Assembly: GCF_030272615.1 (NCBI RefSeq)
Contig: NC_081409.1
Coordinates: 209,667,190-209,731,189 of the forward strand
DNA from: Cryptomeria japonica
Taxonomy: Eukaryota; Streptophyta; Pinopsida; Cupressales; Cupressaceae
DNA: 64,000 bases
Direction of reading: 5' to 3'
Positions 23,370-35,423 of the stretch are shown here, piece after piece. The notes under the pieces were generated by a model. The model saw only the letters and a program-made list of their open reading frames with translations. It was not told where the DNA came from and made no database searches. Position numbers and translations under genes: made by a program. Position 1 is the first letter of the stretch. Each line of letters starts with the position of its first letter.

Positions 23370-24147
23370 TGCATGGGACCACGTTGAGGGCACGTTACAA
23401 AATCTAAATGCCAGGCGCAAGTTCTTCTCTTCTATCCACATAATTCTACTGCGGCATAGACCAAAATAAAAAGTTCAGCGTCAGACAAAGTAGTCTGCAT
23501 TCAAAAGTCCACAAAGTCCAATTAAAAAAGGAGCAAAAGTGACAGGGATCTTGAAAATAAACTCCAAATAAAACCCTAATGGAATCAAACCAACTACTTA
23601 AGGGGCCTTCGAAATACCCGAGTCCACAAGATAGAAAAATAATGCCGCGGTGCATTTAAGTCTTTTAGTTAATTATCATGACAGAATATCTATCCTAGTT
23701 ATTGCCGTCGTGGGTACATATTCTTCTCACTGGGAGAAAAAGAGTGAATATGGTGAATATATCATTCCTTCTGTCAGTTGATCTATGAAATTATCACGAT
23801 GTGGTCAATCTTCACACACATAAATATTTCATACAGTTTTTAAAATTTACAAAATATAAGGGAATTTTGCAAAATTTTCAATAGCTAAATCTTTATGAAA
23901 AACACAAAAAATTAGTTCAAAAAACAGTATGTTTTGCAGATCTCAAAGTTTTTTTACAGTGCTATTATGTGTGGAGATTAACCTCTGACAATTATCCTTG
24001 GTTTTATTATAAATTAGCATGTTTTTTTCAGACATTTTTAAAAAAATCTTCCAGTTTTTATGAATATACTATATTTAATTTTTTACTAATTAAAAGAAAA
24101 TAGAATAATATTAAGAAAAAGGGGGGCGGTAGAAAGGTACATCTACA
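23370..24147. other. No feature recognised
   Basis: AT-rich intergenic sequence. The only ORF above 60 codons (23446-23655, minus) has no recognisable motif and lies in low-complexity sequence. A run of G at 24121-24127 is isolated. Confidence 0.5.
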
Positions 24148-24690
24148 AGTTTTAATATAAATGACTAGTCTTGAGAAACAAAAGAGCATAAGACATTCAA
24201 GCCTTTCAGAAACTAAATAGCTAATGTGATTCCTGACAGAGGTGAGTCATTATCATTTAGATTCTCCCAAACATCTCTGAGGTGAGGTTGTCAATGAGTT
24301 CCCAACCAGTTATAAGATCATTATCTTCAGCATTAGTTTTAATATAAGGGTCTAGTCTTGAGAAACAAAATAGCATAAAACATTTGAGCTCTTCAGAAAT
24401 TAAGTAGCTAATGTGATTTCTGGTGGAGGTGGGTCATTATCATTTGGTTTCTCCAAACATTTCTCCGGTGGCATCACCAGTGAGCTCCCAACCAGTTAGA
24501 GCATTATCGTCAGCATTAGTTTTAACATAAGAATATAGTCTTAAGAAACAGAAAAACATGAAACGTCAGCACCCTTCAAAAACTAAGTAGCTAATGTGAT
24601 TCCTCATAGAAATTGATCATTATCATTTGATTTCTCCAAAACCTCTCTGAAATAGAGTTGTCAATGACCTCCCAACTAATCTTCAGCATT
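24148..24690 (+). repeat. Tandem array of three ~180-bp units
   Basis: Units start at 24148, 24335 and 24518 (lengths 187, 183 and about 173 bp). Each contains TAGTCTTGAGAAACA-like text, then AAGTAGCTAATGTGATT, GTCATTATCATTTG and CTTCAGCATT. Divergence between units is moderate. No coding sequence is evident. Confidence 0.8.
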
Positions 24691-25534
24691 CTTTTTCAGA
24701 ATGCAAATCAAGAGATGACAAGTGACAAAGAAATTTGCTGATGTTAGTACTCTGCCCTAAAGAAGACGGAAAGGAGGGCTGAGACCATCCTCCACAAATA
24801 AAAGAATCCCTGAAATGGATTACTTTTGACAAACAACAACGTAATATCCTACGTAGTAAACAACGAACAATAAATATCGTCTTTAATCCTCTGGAAATTT
24901 CTTTTGAATCTTCTAGTGTTTCAGTCAAATCACACCGTTTCTGGAATCCCAATAGTCCACTGAAATTATGAGTGCACGATTAGAAAAATCCCGAACCCTA
25001 ATTACTCTGACTCGGTGTGTCAATCTAGAACAACATTAAAGAATGGGATTGGACGCCCCGTGTTGCAGCCCATGTAAGATATTTGACAATTATTGCCGCA
25101 AATTGTGAATTCAAAGCATTCTAGAGGAAGAAAAGAATCTTTAACCCACCCCACGAGTGCAAAGTCTTGATCGCCCACAGAATAATAATTGTTGATAGAC
25201 TCCTACCAAACTTGTCTATCATGATTCCCTGCACTTTGGTTCAGTCAAAAATTGACTTCATGACAACTCTCCAATTTGTGGTTTATAAAACTCCCCAGTT
25301 CTCTTATCATTCCTGCACGTGCGAAAGTGATATATATGTTTGATATTGAAAACAAATAATGTTTGTAGGCAATGTATTTGGCTTTAAAAGGCTTACCAAA
25401 TAATTTGACTATTTCTCTCTTCCTCGAATGTTCTAGGGTAGCCTGTTTTGTGTCATCCATGCTCATATTACGTTATGAACAGAAAATTGATAGATATTTT
25501 GTTAGGTATTAGGGATATAGAGTAGTTTTTTTTT
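24691..25534. other. Intergenic sequence with a weak possible first exon at 25397-25466 (minus)
   Basis: On the minus strand an ATG at 25464-25466 opens a 70-bp stretch that ends in VKLFG directly before a consensus splice donor GTAAGC at 25396. Cycling-Dof-type transcription factors begin with a short exon containing a K-L-F-G motif, which is why I noted it. I cannot find a Dof domain or a matching acceptor in the ~700 bp examined downstream, so this is only a hint. Nothing else is supported here. Confidence 0.2.
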
Positions 25535-27333
25535 TAATATATTCAAGGCAAGAGAGTAGAAGTGGGTGGAAGTTGGGTATCAAATATAAATAGAAGTTTG
25601 CTTGTATAGATAGTGATTGGTTATACAAGTTATGTATAAATTGTTTACATATTTGTTTTGTTTTAAGTTGGTAAAATGAACGTCATAGAATAGATAAAAG
25701 TTTGTTTCAAAATAAAAGATATGATTTGTACATATGTAGTAGGTATGAGATTTCCATAACCTATTAAGATAGCAATGCTCTATCTTTTGAATAATACTAT
25801 TTTTTTGCTCATCTTGATTGTGGACATAAAGGGTTATCTAAAAGATTGATGTGAAAAAACAAACACAATTTAATCCAAAAGCTAGAATATTACTAGATGT
25901 ACATCTTGAAGGTAAAATATATAAGATAAATTAAAAAAGAATCAAATTGTAACCATCCATCAAAATGATATTATATATCATACATCATATTAATGTTTAA
26001 CATTAAAATGATCATAAAATACTTTACTTTATTTTACTCGTTTAATTTTTTTTAGAGGTTATTATATAGCTTATTTAAATATTTACAACATACTTAACTA
26101 AAGAGAGAGCTTTTAGTATTGCTCATGAATATATGTTTGAAAATATAGAGACATGATTGAAAATTAAATAATTCAATTAATAATATCTTAATATAAGAAT
26201 AAGAATCCCTTATTGTCTATTTAATTAGGCCTTTGCAACATATCATACATTAATCAATAAGGCAACATAATGCATAATAGACATGCATTAAAATACAAAT
26301 CATATACAAATAAGAGCTACTACAATAGCAATCTCATACATTACATACTTCAAGTAAATAATAGAAATGCATACAAAGTGAAGGATTAGAAATCTAGAAA
26401 CATATAAATTGAAACTCACCTAAGGCGATATAATAGAATAGAGTATTTACATACAAACTATAATATATTGAAGGTAAGAGAGTAGAAGTCATTGAAATTT
26501 GGTTATAAGATGTAAATATAAATATTCTTTTATAGCTAATGATTGGTTATACAATTTATATATATTGTTTACATATTTGTTTTGCTTTAAGTTAGTGAAA
26601 TTATTAAAACACACTTGCACATCATAGAATAGATAAAATTTTGCTATAAAAGTTAAGATTTGATTTATGCACACCCCGTAGGTATGATTTTTCCATGGCC
26701 TATTAAGATGACAATGTTCTAGCTTTTGACAATTTAATCCAAGAGTTAGAATATGGCTATTACATCATGTAGATAAATACATATGATAAATGAAAAATAA
26801 ATCAACTTGTAATCATCCATCAATAAAATTTTATATCATACATCATATTATTATTGAACTTAGCATTGATAATGAAATGCTTTATTTTCTTTTACCTTTC
26901 TAAGTTTTTTTTTTTTGGAGGTTGACATATAAATTATATAAAAACTTACAATAAAGTAAAATAAAGAGAGACTTTCTAGTTTTGTTTGATGAGCATATGC
27001 TTGAAAAGATAGAGGCGTGATTGAAAATTAAATAATCAAATTAAAAATGTATTAAGATAAGAATTGGCATCCCTTTATTGTCTATTTAATTAGGGTTTTG
27101 CAACATGTCATACAATAGTCAGTAAGACAACATAATACATATCAGACATGTATTAAAAAATTCAAATCATATACAAATAGGAGTTAGAACTAGTAAAATA
27201 ATAATATTTTACATTACATATTTTAAGAGGATGGTACAATTTTACATGTGTAAAGTGAATGATTAGACCTTACACACATAAATTGAATCTCACCAAGGGT
27301 CATATAATAGAATAATAGAGATATAAAAATACT
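25535..27333 (+). repeat. Tandem duplication of a ~0.9-kb AT-rich segment
   Basis: Unit 1 (25535-26460) and unit 2 (26461 to about 27333) share, in the same order, TAATATATTNAAGG, GTGATTGGTTATACAA (diverged in unit 2), CATCATAGAATAGATAAAA (diverged in unit 1), CCTATTAAGAT, TTTGCAACAT and CACATAAATTGAA-like text. They differ by many substitutions and indels. No ORF of note lies in either unit. It is a plain segmental tandem duplication and not an LTR pair, since no internal sequence separates the copies. Confidence 0.75.
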
Positions 27334-27454
27334 TATCCTAGTCATGAGAAATAGTAGCATAGTGTTTCAAGTTGCTAATATCTTTACAAATATATATAAG
27401 ATATACTAACTCTCTTTAATGTATATTTATTGTGTTTTATGCATGTGTTGTCAG

Positions 27455-28672
27455 AGGATCAAATGTCCCAGATTGATAATGTCATGCTCTTGGCAATCAA
27501 TTTTGGCCTAGAAAGCTATGTGGTATCATATTTTCCACACCTCTTTTTATGTATCCTTTTAATTGAATATGCGAGTCATTTGATTTTAGATTTGTTAAAT
27601 TATATTTAATATTATCTACTAATATCTCTTGTGTTAATTTTGTTTCTTTTAGGACACCCCACACATGTCTAGGACACCTCCTCGGTGAAAGAAATCCTCA
27701 AGGATGCCTAAACGTCATAAGGTAATTCAACATATTTTTAATTGACACAATTGTTTGAAAAGGTTGAAATTGTCTTAATTAGAACTTGTAGATTGATTAG
27801 TCTTTTTTATCTCTTTTATATACAACGGCAATTGGGATTTGTAGAACTGATGAATGCACCTGATACACCAGAGGATCAAGAGAGGGAGGAGGTATGTATC
27901 TCTACTTTATTTTCTTGATTTGGTGATTATATGCACATGTACATGTGAAATTTAGATAAATTCTAATCTCATCATTTTTCATACAAGAAATAGCCATAGT
28001 TGCTTCATCAATGGCGAGCCCTCCTAAGTCTATTGGAGAAGCATCTCAGGCTCCGATACAGTTTTGTTCTATATATTGTAGATGTTTAGTGTTTTTTATC
28101 TTTATATGTTATTACCTTGTATTAATTGCATTTAACCTACAATAATTATCATTGTATTAATTGTATTTAATCTTATCATTTTTCATACAGGAAATAGCCA
28201 TAGTTGCTTCATCAATGGTGAGCCCTCCTAAGTCTACTGGAGAAGCATCTCAGGCTTTGGTACACTTTTGTTCAATATATTGTAGATTTTAAGTGTTCTT
28301 TTATCTATATATGTTATTACCTTGTATTAATTATATTTAACCTACAATAGGCCCCTTCTCGGTTTGGGCATAACGTGGATCCTCTCAAGTTCCATTTTAA
28401 GAAAACCCCTAAGTCTGACAAGGCAAGGAAAGAAAAGATGGTAGATTCCAGATCAACAGATGAGGTAATATACAATTCAATTGCAAAGAAATTATAGTTG
28501 AATGTATAGTTATGTTGATAATTGTGAACTATTTTGTGAAAAAAGATTCTAACTTGGGTTTTGAATTGTGGTTGTGCAACCATCTACAGAGTTGCATACT
28601 ACATCAAAGAGGCTCCATTTTGATGATCCACCACAACTACAGGATGATATAGTTTTATTTGTGGTCATCTAA
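27455..28672 (+). pseudogene. Putative small-exon gene of unknown function, probably decayed
   Basis: Six short open stretches, several bounded by AG and GT, can be read in order. 27455-27522 contains MSQIDNVMLLAINFGLESYV. 27653-27721 ends SSRMPKRHK before GTAATT and holds one stop. About 27835-27891 gives APDTPEDQEREE before GTATGT. 28191-28259 gives IAIVASSMVSPPKSTGEAS. 28351-28464 gives APSRFGHNVDPLKFHF, ends STDE and is followed by GTAATA. The last is about 28580-28672, ending DDIVLFVVI and a TAA. Several are 68-69 bp long. Some acceptors are missing (third and last exons) and one stop is present, so the gene is probably broken. I do not recognise the protein; it is rich in Pro, Ser and Lys. 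It could be the tail of a transposon gene. Confidence 0.4.
27970..28350 (+). repeat. Tandem duplication (~204 bp) of an exon and its intron
   Basis: The block CATTTTTCATACARGAAATAGCC and the following exon-like sequence occur at 27973 and 28177, offset by 204 bp. Downstream intron text (GTTATTACCTTGTATTAATT and AACCTACAATA) is duplicated as well. The first copy has AAG at the acceptor and a changed donor region (CCGATACAG against TTGGTACAC), so only the second copy looks spliceable. Confidence 0.75.
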
Positions 28673-29727
28673 GGACCAATACATCTAGATATAGTCTACT
28701 TTTTTATTGTATATCGATCTAGACATGGCATATGTCACATTTTTGTAAAAATTTTATTGATGACATATATGCCATTTTTTGTATACATACACAATTATTG
28801 TGCATTTTGATATATATAAATGTTGATATTTGATCCAATAAATGTGCATTGTGTTCATTATTGTGCATTTTGTTGATGTTGATTTGATATTCGGTACATA
28901 CATAATTTGTGCATTGTGTTCATTATTGTGCATTTTGATATATATAAATGTTTTTTATAATTTATATAGTTAAGTTTTGCCCAAACAAAGACATGCAATT
29001 CATTATGTGAGCAATTTATCCAAAGAACTCAATGAATTAAGTCTGAATGACAACAAACAAGCTTACAAAATTGTAATAAAAGAGCCTCCAACACACAATC
29101 ATTAAAATTTGTCTCTACCTAAAATAGTAGTTGCAAACTAGGTATTGTCAAAACCAGTGGCTTGCTAATCAATTACTTCAGCTAAACAAATGCATTTTGT
29201 TGAATTCTACCCCATATTAAATACTTAACAATTACCATCACGGAATATGATTTGATAAGCTTTTTCAGATATTGAACTACCCCTATAAAACTAAATGTCT
29301 CAATCACAATGAAAGTCTTTGATCACTTCAAAATAGCTTCCACTTTTACTAAATTCCTAACAAGAGCTAGATCCTTGTCTGATAAATTTTGATCTTAGCT
29401 ACTCCATAGACTTGGCTAATCTATGATATCACACTTAGACAACTATTCGGTGTATCTGGTGACATCCCTTTTATAAAGTTAAATGAATATTTGCCTATGT
29501 AATCAGAAATAGGAATGTAAACAACAAAAATCTATTTTCTACAATCATGGGTTACAATGAAATAAGGTGATTTGATAAGCTTTTTGATGCTTACAATGGT
29601 CAAATTTTGGTTTTTGTCTTGTTTTGTGTTGTTTCATATAAATACGATCATTTGGGACCATTAATGATCATTTGGATAAAAGATGTAAAAGTTGCTCAGT
29701 TGTTGTCAAAGTTGCTCAGTTGTTGTC
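28673..29727. other. Intergenic sequence, no gene seen
   Basis: AT-rich. Between 28740 and 28970 the phrase TTCATTATTGTGCATTTTG recurs twice, and related TTATTGTGCATTTTGATATA appears, forming a small degenerate repeat. Nothing coding is recognisable from 28980 to 29720. Confidence 0.5.
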
Positions 29728-30230
29728 AAGGTTGCAAGATAGGCTAAATTTGATTTCATTCATCATGGACACAAACCAGTAGGATGAGAACATTCAAGTG
29801 GGTAGTTTTACAGTAGGCATGTTCCTATTGTGCCTCCCAGCTCGTTGGAACATCCAAAGTCATACCCTACCGACATGATCTCTCAAGTGCCCTAAATCCA
29901 AAAAAATGTCAAACTTTAACAGACTGTTTCTTGCAATACAAGATGCATAAGATTAATTTGTTTGAACCTATAGGGTCATGTGAGGCCTATCTACAACAAC
30001 TTGTCTCATTTTTTTAAGACTCAGAGCCATTTTCACATGGTAGCTTTTTTCAGTTGGTGCGAAAGTCTTTAGATGCATGCATTGCAAGGTTGCAAGATAG
30101 GCTAAATTTGATTTTGTTCATCATGGGCATGAACCAATAGAACGAGTGCATCTAGGTGGGCAGGTTTATAGTAGGCATGCTCCTGTTGTGCCTCCCAGTT
30201 CGCTAGAACGTCCAGAGCCATACGGTAGGC
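29728..30230 (+). repeat. Duplicated ~140-bp coding relic
   Basis: The block GTTGCAAGATAGGCTAAATT plus about 120 bp occurs at 29728-29868 and 30089-30227. In the second copy it translates without a stop as FDFVHHGHEPIERVHLGG followed by SRHAPVVPPSSLERPEP. The first copy holds stops. This looks like a fragment of a retroelement or host protein that I do not recognise. Confidence 0.55.
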
Positions 30231-30660
30231 ATACACATGTACTCATAAATAGTCATAAATTAGGTCATGTACTCATAAATAGTCATACAAAATTTCAAGT
30301 ATAATAAAAAATATAAAGTGCATCACAAAATTCCATTTATACACAAACTTGCATATACAAAAATTTACATATACAAAAATTGACATATATTCAAAAATTT
30401 GCCTCTAAGAATGAACAAACCAGCTTTTGGCTGTTTAAATATACAAAAAAATTATTTACAAATCAGCTCATGGGCATTTATATATAATTTGGCATTTAAA
30501 TATGCAAAATCCAACTTATGGTCATCTAAATATACAAAATTTGGCATTTAAATATGTACAAATCAGCTCATGGGCATTTAAATATACAAAATTTTGCCTC
30601 TAAATATGAACAAATTAGCTCATGGGTATTTATATATACAAAAAATGAATATAGAACAAT
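30231..30660. repeat. Degenerate AT-rich short tandem repeats
   Basis: Repeated phrases ACAAATCAGCTCATGGGCATTTA, TTTGGCATTTAAATATG and AAATATACAAAAT alternate between about 30350 and 30650. Unit boundaries drift and no reading frame is kept. Confidence 0.6.
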
Positions 30661-30689
30661 TCACCAATGATATATACAAAATTATCAAA

Positions 30690-33375
30690 ATCATTCTACC
30701 TTGAACTGTAGAATCATTGTAATGCTCCAACAATTGAGCACTTGTAGATGACCCAAAATCAATCAAGTGAGCCTTTTGGATTAGCTCTAACCTGTATTGT
30801 GTCAAGTATTGCCTCATGGTCGGATTCATGAACTTTCCTTAAATTCTTGTTATGAGGTCTACCACGATACTTAATCAGTTGAAAATTTGTTGCAACAACA
30901 AGGTTGCAAAAAAGAAGAATATGTCTATGTGTTTCAAAGTCCTCGAACAACCAAACATCCAAATTCTTGATAGGGTATCTCCTAAGCTATGTTCCTATCA
31001 TGACAATAGAACCTATTGGGTACTTAATACCCTCTCGGTCAATGATTGTGGTTGTCAATTTTCTTTTAGGCTTAATACAATGACAAAAAAAGTAATATGT
31101 TCCTTCTTCATTGTTCTCTTCTACAACAACTACATACACATGATCTGCATTTTATAGAATGATAATTAATACCAAAAAATAATGTGTGATGTAACAAAAT
31201 GAGCCAAAAAAATTCTTGCAAAAAAATAACAAAAAAAAATCACCTAGTTCCACTAAGTCGAATACATGGTTGAAATCCACTGATTCTTCCATCTGGTTCA
31301 ATTGTAGTTATTTGGGAACTTGATATGTATCAATTGGAACTAACTATCTACAAGACCATTTGTCAACCCACTCTTGTGATTCACATTCTTCCCACAAAAA
31401 ATACATACATGAAGATAAAAAACATACAATCTATCTAGTATAAATTACTAGTGAACTTGTGTTTGAATTTCTAAATGAGTGCATTTCACTTGATCCTGCA
31501 GTTGTACAACAATCTTGATAGTTTTCAATATTAGATTCACTGATCAACCAAAAATATATATGAACCATTGATGTACCTGCATTACCTGGTCCCATTGTAG
31601 AGTTACACCATCGCACAATTATTGTTGCATCTATCAATTCAGCAACACCTTCGTACTTCAATTCTTCTCTAGCTAGGGCTCTATTTATGTATGCTCCTAC
31701 ACCATCATGCTCCCCCTTTACATGTCCAACCTCAGTAAAATTACAAAACTATTGTACATCACTTGTCACATGCATCATAATCAACCAATAGAACATCCTT
31801 GCATTCTTGAATTGTGAGGTGCAATTATCTGACCATTTATGTGTTGGTTGTATCGTATGTTTCTTTCCCTTAAATTATCATAAAAAACTTTAAAGCATCC
31901 TTGCACAAACTTTGATGAATGAGTATGATCATCACTTATGTAGAAGTGATACTCTCTTACAACCTTTCTATCCCCCTCTGTGCTGTCATCTGCATGCATG
32001 AATGCTATGTGTACAAAAATAGAAACTTATGTAGAATGGTAATACATAGATAGCATTGCATTTTGAGGTTGTAGTGTATAATTGTCAGCAAAATCAATGA
32101 TAGAGACAATGGTACCAAGAGGAAATGTGTCCTTGCATAACTTGAATTGCTCGTCTAACCACAGAGCTCTATGTGTATGCATTATATACTCATAAACTAG
32201 ATTCTCTTGAAACATTTTCATAAATTCAGCTACACATATATCATTTTTCACTTACCTCTCTTCAATTCTTTTCCATCTTTAACCCCATATGTGACTATCT
32301 TATATTTTCCAAAAGAAACTAGTTTCTTACCAGTTTCATGTGTGCTCTCCAAATATACACATCTTGGTAAATGTTGCAAACCACCACATGTAGCACAAGA
32401 ACCTTTCAGACACATCATCTTATAATAAATGCAACCATCATGACTTTTATATAACACACATGAAATAAATTCCATGGGTGACTTATGAGGTTCTTGTATA
32501 TTGCATTCCTTAAAAACATTGTTAGAGTGAAAAGTACAACATATATGACAATAAATATCATAGTGCATGGAAAATTCAATATGCATCCTAGAACAACACG
32601 TTTTGCGTACATGATTAATCTTAACATAAAAAGGTTTTGCCATTTCAAAAAATCTTTGACTAATTCTTGTTTGAGGAAACTTTTGAAGGAATTTTTCATA
32701 AAATTTTGTTGGAGTCATATCCAAATAGTGTTTGGCATGTGGCTCATGATTTCTAGATCCAATTCGCCTTCTAACAACATCTCTTTGGTTGGGCGAAACT
32801 CTTGTGTTGTCATGCCAAAAAATTTCAATTTATGTTCTTAGTGCATCAACAACAACCTTGTCTTTGTGTGGTAGTCTACCCGAGAATGCCCAAAGAGAAT
32901 TATTGCTAGGATCCTCTATTTTCTCCCACCTCTCTAATGCTTTACGTAATGTTGTTCTACTTATGTTTAATGACTTACTTGTTTTTCTTATCAAATGATC
33001 TTTTTTTATTTTCTTTCTCATTATGGTTGATGTAATAACACATTGAGTAACATTAGAATCTTTAGTATGTTATTTTGAACCAATATCTTGATATGCATCA
33101 AAGAGATTTCTCACAATAGTTCTTTCACTATTACTTTCCGATAATCTTAGACCTAGAATTTTCGTTGTCTCTCTAAAATTTAAATTTTTAATCATTTTAA
33201 CAATTAATTGTCATCTTCCAGTTTGATTTAACTTTTCAAAATAGTGTTTACATATTATTTTAACAATTCTTCTACAAGTTCGTTCATTTATTTTATCAGG
33301 CATTGGCTTCAAAATATTATCATCGATGTCAATTAGATACTTAGGTTTCCTACAAATTATTCTAGGAGGTGTTAA
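30690..33375 (-). pseudogene. DDE-transposase-like gene of an unassigned family, decayed
   Basis: On the minus strand one frame from about 33370 to 32248 holds a helix-turn-helix-like segment (SKSLNISRTTLRKALERW) and then FPQTRISQRFFEMAKPF. A cysteine/histidine-rich stretch follows (KTCCSRMHIEF, YCHICC, CATCG), with about three in-frame stops. After a frameshift, TIVSIIDFADNYTLQPQNA, EYHFYISDDHTHSS and, after another frameshift, WSDNCTSQFKNARMFYWL near 31800-31850 follow, then GHVKGEHDG and AREELKYEGVAELIDA. The acidic residues in DFADNY, WSDN and GEHDG are spaced like a DDE/RNase H-fold catalytic core. The C-terminal part (LDVWLFEDFETHRHILLF) reaches about 30770. I recall the general pattern from uncharacterised proteins in other eukaryotes but cannot name the superfamily. 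No terminal inverted repeats were found. Confidence 0.6.
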
Positions 33376-33387
33376 CTATTGGCAATA

Positions 33388-35350
33388 TGTTGGATTTGGT
33401 TAAGTGTTGTCATTGATGTCAACAGTGTATCCCAGTTGGATCTATCCTGATTAGTCTTGGTGATCTTCTTGGTTTTGGTTGTGATTATGATCCGGTATGA
33501 GCAGATCTCTGGAATCGGTTTTGGATGTTTATTTTGATGATTATATGCTTGCTATATTCTGGTGGTTTCATGATTTGGCTATCACTTTTTCTATTTCTAG
33601 TTACTGATTGGTTTGTGCCTTTACCGGCTCGTTCTTGGCTTTCCCAGCTAGCTTTTAGCTTTACCGGCTTCTGACATTCCCGATTAGCTTTATTGGTATA
33701 CTATTTTCATGACTTGGTCAGTGGATTTTGGGTCCATCTTATGGAATCGGTTTCTTGATCATATCCTAAATGTTTGATGACTTTGTATTGGATGGCGTGT
33801 TGTTATGGTGGTCCTCTTTGGATCCGGTTAAACTTTCACTGAGGATTTCTACCAGCAAGTGAAGCATGTTGGATTTTGGTCTTATCAAACTTGCTGATAG
33901 ATATAATTGTTTGGTTACTTGATTTAGGTCCATGCTATGTAAACTAAATCATAATATTGGTCTAGTTGTATCGTGTGATGTAATTTTTGTAATTATGGGT
34001 TTATGGGTTTAGGGTTTAGCCGACCTTGTCAATAAGGTTGACGATATATATTTCTAGGTCACTTATTCATGTAATTGATCATGATGTTTGATGGTTATGG
34101 TTGGTTAAGTCTGTTGAACACTATATGTCACTGAGAGGGGGGGTGAATCAGTGGTTTCCAAATCTTTTCCCTTTTCTATCCTATGTGTATATATCAGTTA
34201 TCTAATCTAACATAAAGCAGACATACTGGTTAGATGAGAGGATAACACAAAAGCAATCACATATAAAAGGGACATCTCATAACACTAGATGTACAAGGAA
34301 AACCCAAGATGAGAAAAACATCGGTGAGAAATGTTGTTGGAGACTTCTGCTCCAATCCAAGCGCACAATGAAAACCTTGGTTACAATATTTAGGACACCA
34401 ACCCAAGGAGTACCACTCTTTCTTTAGGGAACCAACCTAAGGAGCACCAACCCCTGGTTTTAGGGCACCAACCCAAGGAGAACCAACCCCTACACAGAGC
34501 TCCAACTCAGTGATTACAAGATCATATCATAAATACAAAAGTAGTCTCCTTGTTACAAAAGAACTTTGTAACTCTTATCCAAGTCTCTCCACCAGTTCTC
34601 CTCTCTCCAATTCTTTGTTGTTTCTCATCTCACCCTCTCACTCTTGCAACCTTATCTCCTACTGCAACTCACTCTCTATTGCAACCTTATCGGTTCAACC
34701 TCTTCTTCTTCTTTTCTGATACATTGCTCTTTGTCAATTCTCTTTTCTCTCTAACACACTACTTCTGGCCACCATAGTCTTCTTCACTCAGTCAGATGTC
34801 TACTATCTGATTACTATCAGTTCATAACTTACCAATTCTTCACTGCAATCTTCTCTGCAATCTTATGTGGCTCTTCTCTACCAGTTCAGTCACCACTGGT
34901 GTACTCCTCTGTCAGACTGAATTGCAGGCTACCGGTTGTCTCACTCTTTCGAGTTGAACTCTTCAAACCAGTTCTCTCTCTAACACACTTAGTCTCTTTT
35001 CTAATTGATGTTGAGCACTTGACAAGGGATAGACTACTAATTTGGAGCTCGGTGCAGGGGTTCGTTCCCTAAATATTATAACCAAGGTTTTCATGTGAGG
35101 CTAGATTAGAGAAGTAGTCTGCAGTAGCATTTCTCATTCAGGTTTTTCCCATCTTGGGTTTTCCTAATACATCTGGTGTTATGAGATGTCCCTTTTATGT
35201 GTGATTTCTTTTGTGTTATCCTCTCATCTAACCAATATCTCTACTTTATGTTAGATCAAATAATCGGTATATACACATAGGATAGAAAAGGGGAAAGATT
35301 TGGAAACCACTAATTCACCCCCCCCTCTCAGCGACATCTAGTGTTCAACA
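33388..35350 (+). repeat. C2 5' LTR, split by an inverted LTR
   Basis: Starts TGTTGGATTTGG, holds TGTCATTGATGTCA at 33408-33421, and ends CTAGTGTTCAACA at 35350 after TTCACCCCCCCCTCTCAG. Without the inverted insert at 34112-35024 it is about 1.05 kb. The LTR lineage matches the truncated copia LTR at 21712-23163. Confidence 0.75.
34112..35024 (-). repeat. Inverted solo LTR nested in the C2 LTR
   Basis: Read on the minus strand it ends CACTGATTCACCCCCCC, CTCTCAG and TGTTCAACA at 34112, closely matching the C2 LTR end at 35320-35350 over about 300 bp. The sequence therefore contains a long inverted repeat (34112-34500 against about 35045-35350). The other end is probably TGTCAAGTGC at 35024. 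The flanks AAGTC (34107-34111) and AAGGG (35025-35029) agree at three of five bases, so a target duplication is possible but decayed. It contains four GGTTGGTGCCC-like repeats near 34390-34495. Confidence 0.65.
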
Positions 35351-35352
35351 AT

Positions 35353-35364
35353 TGGTATTAGAGC
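35353..35364 (+). other. C2 primer-binding site
   Basis: TGGTATTAGAGC, two bases after the LTR end, differs from the standard initiator tRNA-Met site by one base (C to T). Confidence 0.82.
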
Positions 35365-35423
35365 CTGGGTTCTAGTTGATAATCTTTCTCTAGCTTGGGT
35401 AGATTCTGGTATTTGAACATAGT

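Noticed and set aside
25397-25466. First exon of a Dof-type transcription factor gene (KLFG motif before GTAAGC)
   Set aside because: No Dof zinc finger, acceptor or other exon is visible downstream on the minus strand. A single short match is not enough, so it is kept only as a weak hint.
32248-32290. A very short intron (GTAAGT to TAG, 26 nt) joining two transposase-like frames
   Set aside because: Too short to be spliced in plants. A one-base frameshift explains the break better.
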